A stretch of DNA of 64,000 nucleotides from Aeoliella straminimaris (GTDB lineage Bacteria > Planctomycetota > Planctomycetia > Pirellulales > Lacipirellulaceae). Location: NCBI RefSeq assembly GCF_024054565.1, contig NZ_JAMXLR010000051.1, positions 248,001-312,000 on the forward strand. Direction: 5' to 3'. The position numbers were made by a program, and so were the translations under genes. Position 1 is the stretch's first letter. Each line of letters opens with the position of its first letter. The notes beneath the pieces are model-generated. The model was not told the DNA's origin. It saw nothing but the letters and a program-made list of their open reading frames with translations, and ran no database searches. Positions 53,201 through 60,483 of the stretch are shown here, piece by piece.

Positions 53201-53691
53201 TTGCCGAAGAACTCCGCCTGCTTTTGCAAACCAGACGGAGGTACCCCCCGGTAGTTTGAGCCTTGGTGCTCGACACAATCTCGCGCCAAGCAGATGAGAT
53301 CATCTTCGGTGAGAGGGAGCTTTCGCCGCATCAACGCTGCCAGCGCTTCGCGAATGCCCATGAGTACGTAGCTGGGTGCGAGATTTTTGTCCCTCGAGCC
53401 AACATGGTAATGTTCACCCTGTTCTTCGTACTCCTTACGGATGTCGTCGTCGACCTGCCACCAATAGACAGTCTGTTCGGCGAGAGCCAGCACACAACGG
53501 CGATTCCACTCGGGGTCCTTTTCCAAAAGTCGCTCGCCACCATCCAAATCGCCAATGTCTGGATAGGGCCATCCGCCTCGACTGACGGAGTAGCCTTCTA
53601 CCACCTTCGCGGCTGCCTCGTGAGCCTCGCGATCGGATGTTTGGGAGCAATCGAACGGCTTGATTTCAAACTTGATATTCCCTTTGGCCAC
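50299..53691 (-). CDS. DUF4132-domain protein (about 1130 aa), partner of the Gly-Gly protein
   Basis: This cytoplasmic giant has a helical N-terminal half of unknown type (HEAT-like repeats around 530-620: LVWALVTVPDANTPRVVAELLATSI...ACVWALGELA), the DUF4132 core (about 686-960: WIKPDGKPQKSVPKAVK, LPAQRERIDQLHL, YFDHPLVGTLARRLIW, then LWHPIGPDQADILAWRRFFED), and a final RRTYKIHLGSSNILMEPNDQYLCIVP domain, typical after DUF4132. DUF4132 proteins are linked by others to AAA/vWA (MoxR-like) systems; none is seen here. The GTG start at 53691 has GGAG just upstream and begins five bases after the stop of the previous gene. The N-terminal coding region is clearly AT-richer than the C-terminal one. 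Confidence 0.85.
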   Translation of the reverse strand: MAKGNIKFEIKPFDCSQTSDREAHEAAAKVVEGYSVSRGGWPYPDIGDLDGGERLLEKDPEWNRRCVLALAEQTVYWWQVDDDIRKEYEEQGEHYHVGSRDKNLAPSYVLMGIREALAALMRRKLPLTEDDLICLARDCVEHQGSNYRGVPPSGLQKQAEFFGKFKPIEGELRKALLKLAEYTRGAYGRDKAVASRLDAILHVPGCQALQVIGAPPEPAPVGSADVLTDLKVCLGAATPVDTERVVAEGDQYSMYVDSPLADEHAAISRAIPEFYQAFWDSRSPCFGTDWCSGNARKQAEKILNAKLKHTTDGLSASGRDMENLLLAACEREIELYLSRNSDHNYLHYNRPLEMILITLDTLGHDFDRQQAFDWLLFRSAVSGYYQPINESVASAAETQAASAPLSDGERWVIHRLRSQAIDTPPMGALPEMAKRLSRLIDGDATLLLVPGEHWADRVHVDLSEMDEESRRDWIQLVKLAFTATASKPSKKWYKDLTPLTEAIGDEALHQRLSDWFAKVPAGRSFKVLGGYAGDARGAADTFNEGNATVLRGLVWALVTVPDANTPRVVAELLATSIKKVPGVGPRAVKVANACVWALGELASMDDETIRISALGQLARLKARVTFKTTLKAIEKALDKAAAESGMPRDEIEEMAVPTYGLEEIGKRTEQLGDFTAELVVTGTTSTELRWIKPDGKPQKSVPKAVKDDFADDLKELKAAAKDIQKMLPAQRERIDQLHLKQKTWAYDTWRERYFDHPLVGTLARRLIWEFDQGEKQGNKVAATSLEGKLVDSTGEEVQVNPDSAIVSLWHPIGPDQADILAWRRFFEDRQIKQPFKQAHREIYLLTDAERNTGVYSNRYASHIIKQHQYNALCGVRGWKNTLRLMVDDEYPPSSIELPEWNLRAEFWVEGAGDEYGTDTNETGTFLYLATDQVRFYSIEAATTYAHASGGGYGSLAVGPGAENINEPLPLDQIPPIVLSEIMRDVDLFVGVASVGNDPNWNDGGPEGRYREYWEQSSFGDLSATAQTRREILERLVPRLKIADRCSFDEKFLIVRGDRRTYKIHLGSSNILMEPNDQYLCIVPGRGAGPGDKVFLPFEGDQRLAVILSKAMMLAEDTKIKDPTILSQIGR

Positions 53692-53696
53692 CGCTC

Positions 53697-54098
53697 CTAC
53701 CCCCCCACCAATGGCACCAGCTTCAAAAAGCTCACCGTCGTCCCCGGGGTGATGGTCACCCGCTCTTCGAGCGAGTCGGCCTGGCGGTCGTTTACCAGCA
53801 CCAGGATGCTGCCGGCTTCGAACGCGGTGGTGGCCTTGTCGAACTGCTCCTGCCAGTCGATTTGCCGCTTGGTCTTCAGTTTGTAGCCGTTGAGCGTCTG
53901 CTCGGCGTCGGTTGGCATCACCAGGCCGCGAAACACGGGCTGCTGGGCCTGCTGCAGGTTGAAGTCCTGCACTTCCTGATAGACCCGCTCGCGGATCAGC
54001 TCCCGAATGGTGATCTCTTCGGTGAGAAACTCCAGGACGATCGGCTCGCCCCGGTCGCCGGTGGTCGATTCGTCGTAGACTTCGAGTGTCGCAGGCAT
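53697..54098 (-). CDS. Ubiquitin-like beta-grasp protein candidate ending in Gly-Gly
   Basis: The 133-residue protein starts with a beta strand (ATLEVYDES), then EPIVLEFLTEEITIREL and a long helix (RELIRERVYQEVQDFN), an inserted middle of about 45 residues with LNGYKLKTKRQIDW, and a C-terminal part AGSILVLVNDRQADSLEERVTI...TVSFLKLVPLVGG. That last part follows the ubiquitin order of strand, short loop, strand, and ends with two Gly immediately before the stop, as in conjugated ubiquitin-like modifiers. The next gene (DUF4132) starts five bases after the stop, so the two are co-translated. No E1, E2 or protease gene is adjacent. The fold is inferred from pattern only. Confidence 0.75.
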   Translation of the reverse strand: MPATLEVYDESTTGDRGEPIVLEFLTEEITIRELIRERVYQEVQDFNLQQAQQPVFRGLVMPTDAEQTLNGYKLKTKRQIDWQEQFDKATTAFEAGSILVLVNDRQADSLEERVTITPGTTVSFLKLVPLVGG

Positions 54099-54201
54099 CG
54101 TGAGCTCCGTGCGGATGAGTAGCGAGAAACGATGCCCGCATTATCCCGCGACCGGCGGCAGGCTGCAACTACTGGGAAATAATGACGAAGTACCGCTAGT
54201 C

Positions 54202-54316
54202 TGTGAGCCGAACGCGCTAGTGTCGGGTGGCGGAGGGGCAAGCGTGGCTTCGAGAACGTGCGGCGGCGAGACAACGTGGCGACGTAAAGCACCCGAGGCT
54301 AACGCCTATGGCTCAC
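54202..54316. repeat. Dispersed palindromic repeat 'GAGCCGTAGGCG', copy 2
   Basis: The left end GTGAGCCGAACGCGCTAG and the right end CCCGAGGCTAACGCC-TATGGCTCAC are inverted relative to each other and match the ends of 38700-38776 in the opposite orientation. It fills the gap between hemA and the Gly-Gly protein gene, so those two belong to separate units or the repeat has been inserted in an operon. Confidence 0.8.
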
Positions 54317-54325
54317 TATTCCCCA

Positions 54326-55603
54326 TCATTCTCGCAGCTGGAACAGCCGTCGCAGCGCGTCGAGCAGGCTGGTGTGACTGTCGTTCTCGGCTTCGTCGCG
54401 GAGCGATTGCAGCGGCGGGTGCAAGAGTTTGTTGACCAGGCGGTCCGCAAAGCGGGTGATTTCTTCCTGGGACTTCTGGTCCAGGTCGCCCAGCTTGTTC
54501 AATAGTCGGGCTAGCTCGGCCTGCTTCACCACGTCCCACTCGGCGCGCAGCTGCGTGATCAGCGGCGAGCTGACTTGCATACGGGCGTCGGTCAGGAAGC
54601 GGGAGGTTTCCTCGCCGATGATCCGTTCGGCGCGGGGCAACTCGCGTTGGCGGCTTTTGCGATTCTGCTCGCACGCGGCGGCCAGGTCGTCGATCGAGTA
54701 CAAGTAGGTACCCAGCTCTTCGCCGATGGCCGGTTCGAAGTCGCGGGGCATGGCAAGATCCAGGATGAACAGGGGGCGCTGATTTCGCTCGTCGGCGATC
54801 TGCTTCCGATAGTATTCCAGGGTAACGATCGGATGGCCAGCGGCCGTGGTCGAGATCACCAGATCGGCCCGCACAAGCTGGCGATGCAGATCGCCCCAGG
54901 ACGCAGCCTCGGCCTGCCACTGGGCCGCGAGCGCCTGGGCCCGGCCCGGGTCGCGATTGAGAATCGTGAACCGCTTGGCGCCGGCGTCGCGGAGGTATCG
55001 CAGCGTCTCGTCGGCCATTTCGCCCGCGCCGATCACCAGCACCCGCTTATCGTCGAACCGCTCGAAGATGCGGCTGGCAAAGTCGGCAATGGCCACGCTG
55101 GGGATACTCACCCGATGGCGGTGCAACGAGGTTTCGCTGGTTACCCGCCGAGCGACACGCAGTGCGGCCTGAAAGCAACCATGCATGTGCGGTCCGGCGG
55201 AGCCAAGTTCGCACGCCAGCTCATACGCTTGTTTCACCTGAGCCAGAATCTGGGGCTCGCCCACTACCATGCTGTCGAGGCTGGCCGCTACGCGGAACAG
55301 ATGCTCCACCACCGCCTGACCATCGAGCGAGACCAGCTGCTGCGTGATTTCGTCCAGGGGAATGGAGTGCCAGCCAGCCAGGTACTCGGCCAGCGAGTTA
55401 TCGGTGAACGCATCGCTATGGCCGGCGGCCGCGGCGTAGAACTCGGTGCGGTTGCAGGTGGAAAGCAGCACCGCCTCGACGCCCGGATGCGACTGCTGCC
55501 AGGCCGACAAGGCATTGGCCGCCTGATCGGGGGTGAACGCCAGCCGCTCGCGGAACGCAATATTCGACTGGTGATGCGAACATCCCACCATGCGCAGGTT
55601 CAT
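54326..55603 (-). CDS. hemA: Glutamyl-tRNA reductase
   Basis: The 425-residue enzyme makes glutamate-1-semialdehyde for heme from glutamyl-tRNA. The catalytic Cys is in LSTCNRTEFYA (about 49-59), with GEPQILAQVKQAYE (about 115-128), the NADPH-binding VLVIGAGEMADETLRYL (about 191-207), and a helical dimerisation tail. It overlaps hemX by four bases (ATGA), a typical coupled start. The product order argues for heme and cytochrome c assembly being expressed together. Confidence 0.97.
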   Translation of the reverse strand: MNLRMVGCSHHQSNIAFRERLAFTPDQAANALSAWQQSHPGVEAVLLSTCNRTEFYAAAAGHSDAFTDNSLAEYLAGWHSIPLDEITQQLVSLDGQAVVEHLFRVAASLDSMVVGEPQILAQVKQAYELACELGSAGPHMHGCFQAALRVARRVTSETSLHRHRVSIPSVAIADFASRIFERFDDKRVLVIGAGEMADETLRYLRDAGAKRFTILNRDPGRAQALAAQWQAEAASWGDLHRQLVRADLVISTTAAGHPIVTLEYYRKQIADERNQRPLFILDLAMPRDFEPAIGEELGTYLYSIDDLAAACEQNRKSRQRELPRAERIIGEETSRFLTDARMQVSSPLITQLRAEWDVVKQAELARLLNKLGDLDQKSQEEITRFADRLVNKLLHPPLQSLRDEAENDSHTSLLDALRRLFQLRE

Positions 55604-56547
55604 GACAGGACCTCCGCTTTGTGCCTTCCGACGAGATGTAGTTCGTCGGCTGCTGACTCACTAGATGCAACGCTTGGTGGAGCGAAATGAGCTGATGGAT
55701 CCTGTGATTGAGCTGCACTCGCTTCCCGAGGTCTTCCATGCACGTCGTTCATCGTGAAAGTGATGAGAGTCAGCGCCAGGAAGCCGAACGATGCCAGCGT
55801 GAGATACGCCACCTTGCGACCTCTGCGGGCCGAGGGATAGATCATGCGAAACACCTCGGCCACGATCAGCCACACCAGCATCAGCAGCAGGCTGATCACC
55901 ACGGGGTCGCCGAACAGTTGGTAGCTGCTGTCGCCACTGTGTTGAAGGCGGCTAAGCACGATGCCGCTGATGAAACCACCGCAGACCAGCACGACCGAAA
56001 AACTGAGCGCACGGCTGTTGGTCCGCTCGAGCCACTCGAGGCTCGGCAATTGGAACTCAGGCGACGGCGGCACCTTGTGTTTGAGCCGCCAGCTTTGGAT
56101 CAGGTACATCAGCCCCGCAATGAAACCCACGCTGACCGTGACGGTCGAGAGCGTCATCAGACTGCCATGCAACGCGCCCCAGAACTGCGAGGCCCGCTGC
56201 TGGGCGAAGGGCTCGGTGCTGGCTGTTTCGGCCAGCGCAATGGTTATCAGCACCAGCGGCAACACAAACAGCCCCATGGCAGTCTTCGGCGAGGTAAACA
56301 CCACCCACAAGTAGAACGCAGCCAGCACCCAAGCCACGACCAGGTACCACAGCTCGGGCGTGCGAAGAAAAGCAACGCTGCCGACGGAGTGATACACCAG
56401 GTAAGCGGAGTGCGCCACCAGCCCGGCCACGGCCATGACAACCATCGCCAATCGATGCCACCCAAACCGCACCCACAGCCCAGCGATCTCGAGCACGAGC
56501 GCCACGGTGTAAGAAGCGGCGAAGCATAATACGGATACGTTTCCCAT
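55600..56547 (-). CDS. hemX: CcsA/HemX-type membrane protein
   Basis: The 315-residue protein has about eight transmembrane helices and belongs to the cytochrome c assembly (CcsA/CcmC/HemX) family. It lies directly upstream of hemA and overlaps it, which in Bacillus and planctomycetes is the position of hemX, a heme-linked membrane factor. The tryptophan-rich WWD signature of true CcsA heme handling is not evident; Trp and Tyr are scattered (FWGALHG, WYLVVAWVLAAFYLW). A HemX role in controlling HemA or heme export is therefore more likely than cytochrome c ligation. The C-terminal tail is polar. Confidence 0.88.
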   Translation of the reverse strand: MGNVSVLCFAASYTVALVLEIAGLWVRFGWHRLAMVVMAVAGLVAHSAYLVYHSVGSVAFLRTPELWYLVVAWVLAAFYLWVVFTSPKTAMGLFVLPLVLITIALAETASTEPFAQQRASQFWGALHGSLMTLSTVTVSVGFIAGLMYLIQSWRLKHKVPPSPEFQLPSLEWLERTNSRALSFSVVLVCGGFISGIVLSRLQHSGDSSYQLFGDPVVISLLLMLVWLIVAEVFRMIYPSARRGRKVAYLTLASFGFLALTLITFTMNDVHGRPREASAAQSQDPSAHFAPPSVASSESAADELHLVGRHKAEVLS

Positions 56548-56566
56548 GGATCACTGCTGCTGGGGA

Positions 56567-56600
56567 AATGACCAATGTTTAATTAACAATGACCAATGAC
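56567..56600 (+). repeat. Inverted repeat, left flank of the four-helix-bundle gene
   Basis: The 34 bases AATGACCAATGTTTAATTAA... match the reverse complement of 56974-57007 at 30 of 34 positions. They lie between hemX and the stop of the four-helix-bundle gene. Confidence 0.9.
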
Positions 56601-56604
56601 AGCA

Positions 56605-56985
56605 CTATTCTGAATCACCTGGCTTGGAGTTGCGATGGATAGCGGCGAAGACCTTGGTCAACTCGTTGGCCTCGCTCCAGAGTCGCCTGGCTTCCTCGCG
56701 GTGATTCGGACAGGCCGCCACGAGCAGCCTGAGCCGTTGTTTGCTCTCCGTTGCTTCTTTCTTGCACAGAGAAATGTGATAGCGAAACTCTTTCTTGCTT
56801 GAGGCCTCATCAGCTTCGCAATAGTTTGCACCAACGCTTCCTGTCGCACGAACAAGTTGGGTAATCAATGGCTTGGAGATGTGATTTGCTTCGATGCCAC
56901 GAACAAAGTAGATCACTTCCTCCCCGAACTTCGCCGTTCGCTCTTCCAAATCGAATGCCGGTTGCCCACTAGCGTCATCGGTCAT
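56605..56985 (-). CDS. Four-helix-bundle protein (23S rRNA intervening-sequence / TIGR02436 type)
   Basis: This 126-residue protein has the features of the small four-helix-bundle family first found in rRNA intervening sequences: EERTAKFGEEVIYFVRGI, LVRATGSVGANYCEADEASSKKEFRYHISLCKKEATESKQRLRLL, and a final EEARRLWSEANELTKVFAAIHR. The family also resembles the Avd accessory protein of diversity-generating elements. The start codon lies inside the right inverted repeat, and the gene is bounded on both sides by near-identical 34-bp inverted repeats, so it forms a compact cassette between hemX and the regulator gene. Its function is not known. Confidence 0.88.
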   Translation of the reverse strand: MTDDASGQPAFDLEERTAKFGEEVIYFVRGIEANHISKPLITQLVRATGSVGANYCEADEASSKKEFRYHISLCKKEATESKQRLRLLVAACPNHREEARRLWSEANELTKVFAAIHRNSKPGDSE

Positions 56986-57007
56986 TGTTAATTGGGCATT
57001 GGTCATT
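56974..57007 (-). repeat. Inverted repeat, right flank of the four-helix-bundle gene
   Basis: The partner of 56567-56600. The four-helix-bundle start codon ATG (56983-56985) is within it, so the cassette end may supply translation signals. Confidence 0.9.
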
Positions 57008-57019
57008 CCCAAGCGAGCG

Positions 57020-58078
57020 TTACTCTCCCAACCCATAGTCCTTGATCTTCTTGTGCAGCGTGTTGCGGTTAATGCCCAACCGGCTGGCCGCCTTGATCTG
57101 CACGCCCTGGCATTGGGTGAGCACTTGGGCAATGACTTCGCGTTCCACGCGGTCGACGATGCGACTGTGCAGGTCTTCGGATTTGTCGTCGGCCTGCGAT
57201 AACCCTTCGACCACCAGGTGCTGGGCCAGCGAGTCGAAGTCGAGTTGCACCGGCGTCGAGGCATTCGTCATCTGCGGATCGGCTTCGCCGCGCACCACGC
57301 CCGGCAGTACGTCGGGCGTCAGTTCGTCGCCGGTGGCCATCACCACGGCGTGTTCAATATTGTTCTGCAGCTCCCGCACGTTGCCCGGCCAATGATACTT
57401 CTGCAAGGCGTCCATCGCTTCGGGATGGATGTGGGTAACGTAGCGGTCGTTCCCTTCGTTGTAGATGTTCAAGAAGTGACCGACCAGGGCCGGGATGTCC
57501 TCCGGTCGATCCCGCAGCGGAGGGAGATGGATCGGCACCACGTTCAGCCGGTAGTACAAGTCTTCGCGGAAGGTGCCATCGGCGGCCATTTCCAGCAGAT
57601 TGCGGTTGCTGGCCGAGACAATGCGGGTATCGACACGGATCGTCGTGTCGCCGCCCACCCGTTCGAATTCCCGCTCCTGCAGCACGCGGAGCAACTTCAC
57701 TTGCAAGAGCGGCGTCGTGCTGTTGATCTCATCGAGAAAAATAGTACCGGTGTCGGCACTTTGGAAACGTCCTGCGCGGTCGGAAACAGCGCCGGTAAAC
57801 GCCCCTTTCACGTGGCCGAACAATTCGCTTTCCAGCAGATTCTCCGACAGCGCGCCGCAGTTCACCTTCACAAATGGCCGGGTCCGGCGGTCGGACAGCG
57901 TGTGCACTGCCTCGGCAACCAGTTCCTTACCGGTACCGGTCTCGCCCAACAGCAGCACCGAGGCGTTGGACCGTGCCACCTGCCGAGTGACGCGGTACAC
58001 CTCGAGCATCGCCGGACTCGAGCCAATAATGCCCGGTAGCGGTGCGACCGATTCAGGTTTTCCGTTACTAAGTGACAT
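57020..58078 (-). CDS. Sigma-54-dependent transcriptional activator (AAA+ and Fis-type HTH, no receiver)
   Basis: The 352-residue regulator starts almost directly with the AAA+ domain: LLLGETGTGKELVAE (Walker A, about 43-57), GAFTGA (sigma-54 contact, about 92-97), GTIFLDEINSTT (Walker B), RLNVVPIHLPPLRDR and WPGNVREL. A Fis-type helix-turn-helix (IKAASRLGINRNTLHKKIKDYG, about 329-350) ends it. No receiver or PAS domain precedes it, so activity must be set by level or by an outside partner. It may activate sigma-54 promoters; none could be assigned here. The start has GAGAG nearby. Confidence 0.93.
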   Translation of the reverse strand: MSLSNGKPESVAPLPGIIGSSPAMLEVYRVTRQVARSNASVLLLGETGTGKELVAEAVHTLSDRRTRPFVKVNCGALSENLLESELFGHVKGAFTGAVSDRAGRFQSADTGTIFLDEINSTTPLLQVKLLRVLQEREFERVGGDTTIRVDTRIVSASNRNLLEMAADGTFREDLYYRLNVVPIHLPPLRDRPEDIPALVGHFLNIYNEGNDRYVTHIHPEAMDALQKYHWPGNVRELQNNIEHAVVMATGDELTPDVLPGVVRGEADPQMTNASTPVQLDFDSLAQHLVVEGLSQADDKSEDLHSRIVDRVEREVIAQVLTQCQGVQIKAASRLGINRNTLHKKIKDYGLGE

Positions 58079-58098
58079 CTCTCGTCTTCGCTGGGTGC

Positions 58099-58121
58099 CA
58101 CTGCTGGCTGGACCAGCAGTG
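58099..58121. repeat. REP-like hairpin CACTGCTGG-CTGGA-CCAGCAGTG
   Basis: Perfect 9-bp arms and a 5-base loop, preceded by GGTGC. Its stem is the CACTGCTGG type also found at the end of the RAYT remnant at 41.08-41.17 kb, so it is a solo REP of that second lineage. It lies 20 bases upstream of the regulator start. Confidence 0.8.
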
Positions 58122-58131
58122 CAGAACGCGC

Positions 58132-60423
58132 CTATTCCTCTGGTTGACTACCTCGTCCCGCTTCGATCGCGTCGAGCAAGCTGCCGAGCACCTGTTGGGT
58201 CTCCTTGCTAGACGTGGCGCTGGCGTTGTACAGATCGTACTGTCGCACAATTTCGTCGGCCGTCAGCCGCAGTCCAAACTGCTGGACGCTGTCGGCAAAC
58301 GCACTGGCCGCTGCGCGACGCGACTCGATGCTGAGGGCCGGTGCGTTGGCGTAAGCCGCCAGAGCCACCTGGCTTTCATGGGTGCCCATCTTGGCCAGCA
58401 CCTTCCAGTTGGCTTCGCCTTCGGCCGCGGGGCGAACATGCTGGGCAAGCAGGTCGCTCGCCGCCCGCAATCGATAGAAATCGCGCTTGTTGTCCAGCAG
58501 TTTGCTCGCCACCTGCATCGCGGTGTCGGCCTGCGTCAGACGCTGCTCGTCGGTGGGCCAGGTGCTTGGCAGATGGGCCAACGCAGATTCTGCCACCTCG
58601 GTGAGCACCTCATCGGAATGCGGCCGTGGCGAGGCCACCACGGCGTCGTGCTCCGAAGCAATGGTGCGCGCGGTGTGCAGCTGCCACTCCCGTGCGAGCA
58701 GGGCGATCGGCACCAGACCGGTCGCCGGTTGGCGGCGAAGCCGAAACACCGTCTCGCGAACCGCCGGCTTGGCGATCGACATATCGATCAGGATCAATTC
58801 GATGTCCGCGTTCTCTCCAGCACGCTCGACGGCCTCTTGGCCAATGCCCACCACTTCGCCTACCAGATTCATCGCGCCGAGTCCGCCCGCCCAAGTCGTG
58901 GCAGCGTCGATCTGCGGCGAGGCAGCCAGGACCACCTGATCGCCCGATGCGGCTGCCAGTTGTACGATTGCAGGGCACACCTTGCTGGCGCCCGGGAATG
59001 GCTTCGTCGGGTCGATCGCCGCGATGGTTTCCAGGGCCGCGGTGCGAATGGTGGGATGCGGATGCTCAAGCGCGCGGGCCGTAGGCGAGGGCAATCCATC
59101 GGTGGTGATCAACACCGCCGGATTTCGCCGTTCGGCGATCACTTGCAGAGCCAGCGTCGCCGCGGCGACCTGATTTTCTTCCATCGCATCGCGTAACAGA
59201 CGATCGAGCCAGTCGGCGGGCAAGTCCTCCAGAACTTCCTTAGTGTAGCCCGCTTCGTGCCCCTGTCGGCCCCGAATTGCAGCGCTCTCGATCTTGAGTC
59301 GCAACGACTTGGTTTTAACGCTGGGAATCCCCCCGCGAAGTTCGGCCAACTGACTGGCGAGTGGCGCCATGTACATGGTGTTGGCTTCGGCCACGGTCAA
59401 TGCAAGTGGAACCGGTTCGTTTTGTTTGCCGTGCCAGACCCAGTAGGTGACCATGTCATCCGCGCCCGGCATGAACACCGGCGCGCCGCCTTCGAGTCGA
59501 TCGAGCGTCCGCTCCAGCAGTCCGGTTGCCGATTCGACGCTCGGCTCCTGCCCGGTGAGCGACTTATACGCCCGACCTGCAGAGCCGCCACTCATGGCCG
59601 GCACGGCCAGCAATGGTGCCGCTTCACCCGCGCCGATGGCCGCCAGCAGCTCGGAAGCTTCGGCCACCAGGCGGTCGTTACCCGAATCGAGGGTCGCCAG
59701 AAGCGGCCGCGTGGCAATCGGTCCCAGCCGCACGAGCGCCGCTCGCGCGCCCTGGCGCTCTTCGTCGGAGGCTTCGTCGCCGGCCAACAGTTGAATCAAT
59801 GGCACCACCGCTCGCTCGCCGAGCCCGGCCAGGCCCGCGATGGCATTGCCTCGCGCCACGCCGTTGTCGCTGTCCAGATTGCCCAGCAGCGACTGCATCC
59901 TGTCGTCCGACGCGGCATCCGCAGCCACGGCCTCGAACACCGAGTTCACGAACGGACGTGCCGCGGGGCCAAGCTCGCCGGCCCGGGCCAGCGACTGCAC
60001 CACGGCCGGGCCGAATTGCTGCACGAGGGCCACCTTCGTGGCGTCGTCGGGGTTGGTGGCCAGCAAGCGATGGAACTCGCCGGCGGCCAGTTCCCCTTCG
60101 CCCAGTTGCAGCAGCAGATTGGTCGCCCGCAGGTGATCGGCAGCCGTCGTGCGTGGCTTGTTCAACACCGCGCGGACTGCCGGGTCGGCCAGTGCCGTAG
60201 GCGAGGGGGCCACGGGTTCGTAATCGGCGTCGCCGGGAAACTTCGGCTCCTGGACTACCGGCGTTTCATCATCGGCGGGCGTATCTTGCGCCAATACGGG
60301 CCCGGCACCCAACGCGCATAGGGCAAGGGCCAGCACCCAGCCAGAATACCACCGTGGACGTTGCCGCCAGCGGCTTGCCGCGTGTTGGTTTTCGCTCAAT
60401 CGTTGCTTGCTCATGCTGCTCAC
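58132..60423 (-). CDS. Exported HEAT-repeat protein
   Basis: The 763-residue protein has a signal peptide (about residues 27-46, ending LAQ), an acidic Pro-rich linker, and repeated helical HEAT-like units from about residue 75 to 290 (ARGNAIAGLAGLGERAVVPLIQLLAGDEASDEERQGARAALVRLG) and again at 400-500 and 640-740. Such surfaces bind proteins or membranes. No catalytic motif is seen. It lies downstream of argH, separated by 60 bases and a GC-rich palindrome, and starts an open run of minus-strand genes. Confidence 0.85.
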   Translation of the reverse strand: MSSMSKQRLSENQHAASRWRQRPRWYSGWVLALALCALGAGPVLAQDTPADDETPVVQEPKFPGDADYEPVAPSPTALADPAVRAVLNKPRTTAADHLRATNLLLQLGEGELAAGEFHRLLATNPDDATKVALVQQFGPAVVQSLARAGELGPAARPFVNSVFEAVAADAASDDRMQSLLGNLDSDNGVARGNAIAGLAGLGERAVVPLIQLLAGDEASDEERQGARAALVRLGPIATRPLLATLDSGNDRLVAEASELLAAIGAGEAAPLLAVPAMSGGSAGRAYKSLTGQEPSVESATGLLERTLDRLEGGAPVFMPGADDMVTYWVWHGKQNEPVPLALTVAEANTMYMAPLASQLAELRGGIPSVKTKSLRLKIESAAIRGRQGHEAGYTKEVLEDLPADWLDRLLRDAMEENQVAAATLALQVIAERRNPAVLITTDGLPSPTARALEHPHPTIRTAALETIAAIDPTKPFPGASKVCPAIVQLAAASGDQVVLAASPQIDAATTWAGGLGAMNLVGEVVGIGQEAVERAGENADIELILIDMSIAKPAVRETVFRLRRQPATGLVPIALLAREWQLHTARTIASEHDAVVASPRPHSDEVLTEVAESALAHLPSTWPTDEQRLTQADTAMQVASKLLDNKRDFYRLRAASDLLAQHVRPAAEGEANWKVLAKMGTHESQVALAAYANAPALSIESRRAAASAFADSVQQFGLRLTADEIVRQYDLYNASATSSKETQQVLGSLLDAIEAGRGSQPEE

Positions 60424-60459
60424 CTACAAGTCCGCGACCAAGGACCGCGCTGTTGGTAT

Positions 60460-60478
60460 CCGCGACCTACGGTCGCGG
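60460..60478. repeat. Hairpin CCGCGACC-TAC-GGTCGCGG
   Basis: Eight-base arms and a three-base loop, just beyond the argH stop. A similar GTCCGCGACC word lies at 60430-60439 as a direct neighbour. Without a T-run it may be a REP-type palindrome or a weak terminator. Confidence 0.65.
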
Positions 60479-60483
60479 CCTTG

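Noticed and set aside
53692..54168. N-terminal extension of the DUF4132 protein to an ATG at 54168
   Set aside because: That extension overlaps the Gly-Gly gene in another frame and looks like an Arg/Ala/Gly-rich shadow; the GTG at 53691 with its own ribosome site is better.
54326..56547. True cytochrome c synthase (Ccs system) at hemX
   Set aside because: No WWD-like tryptophan signature and no CcsB partner; position before hemA fits HemX.
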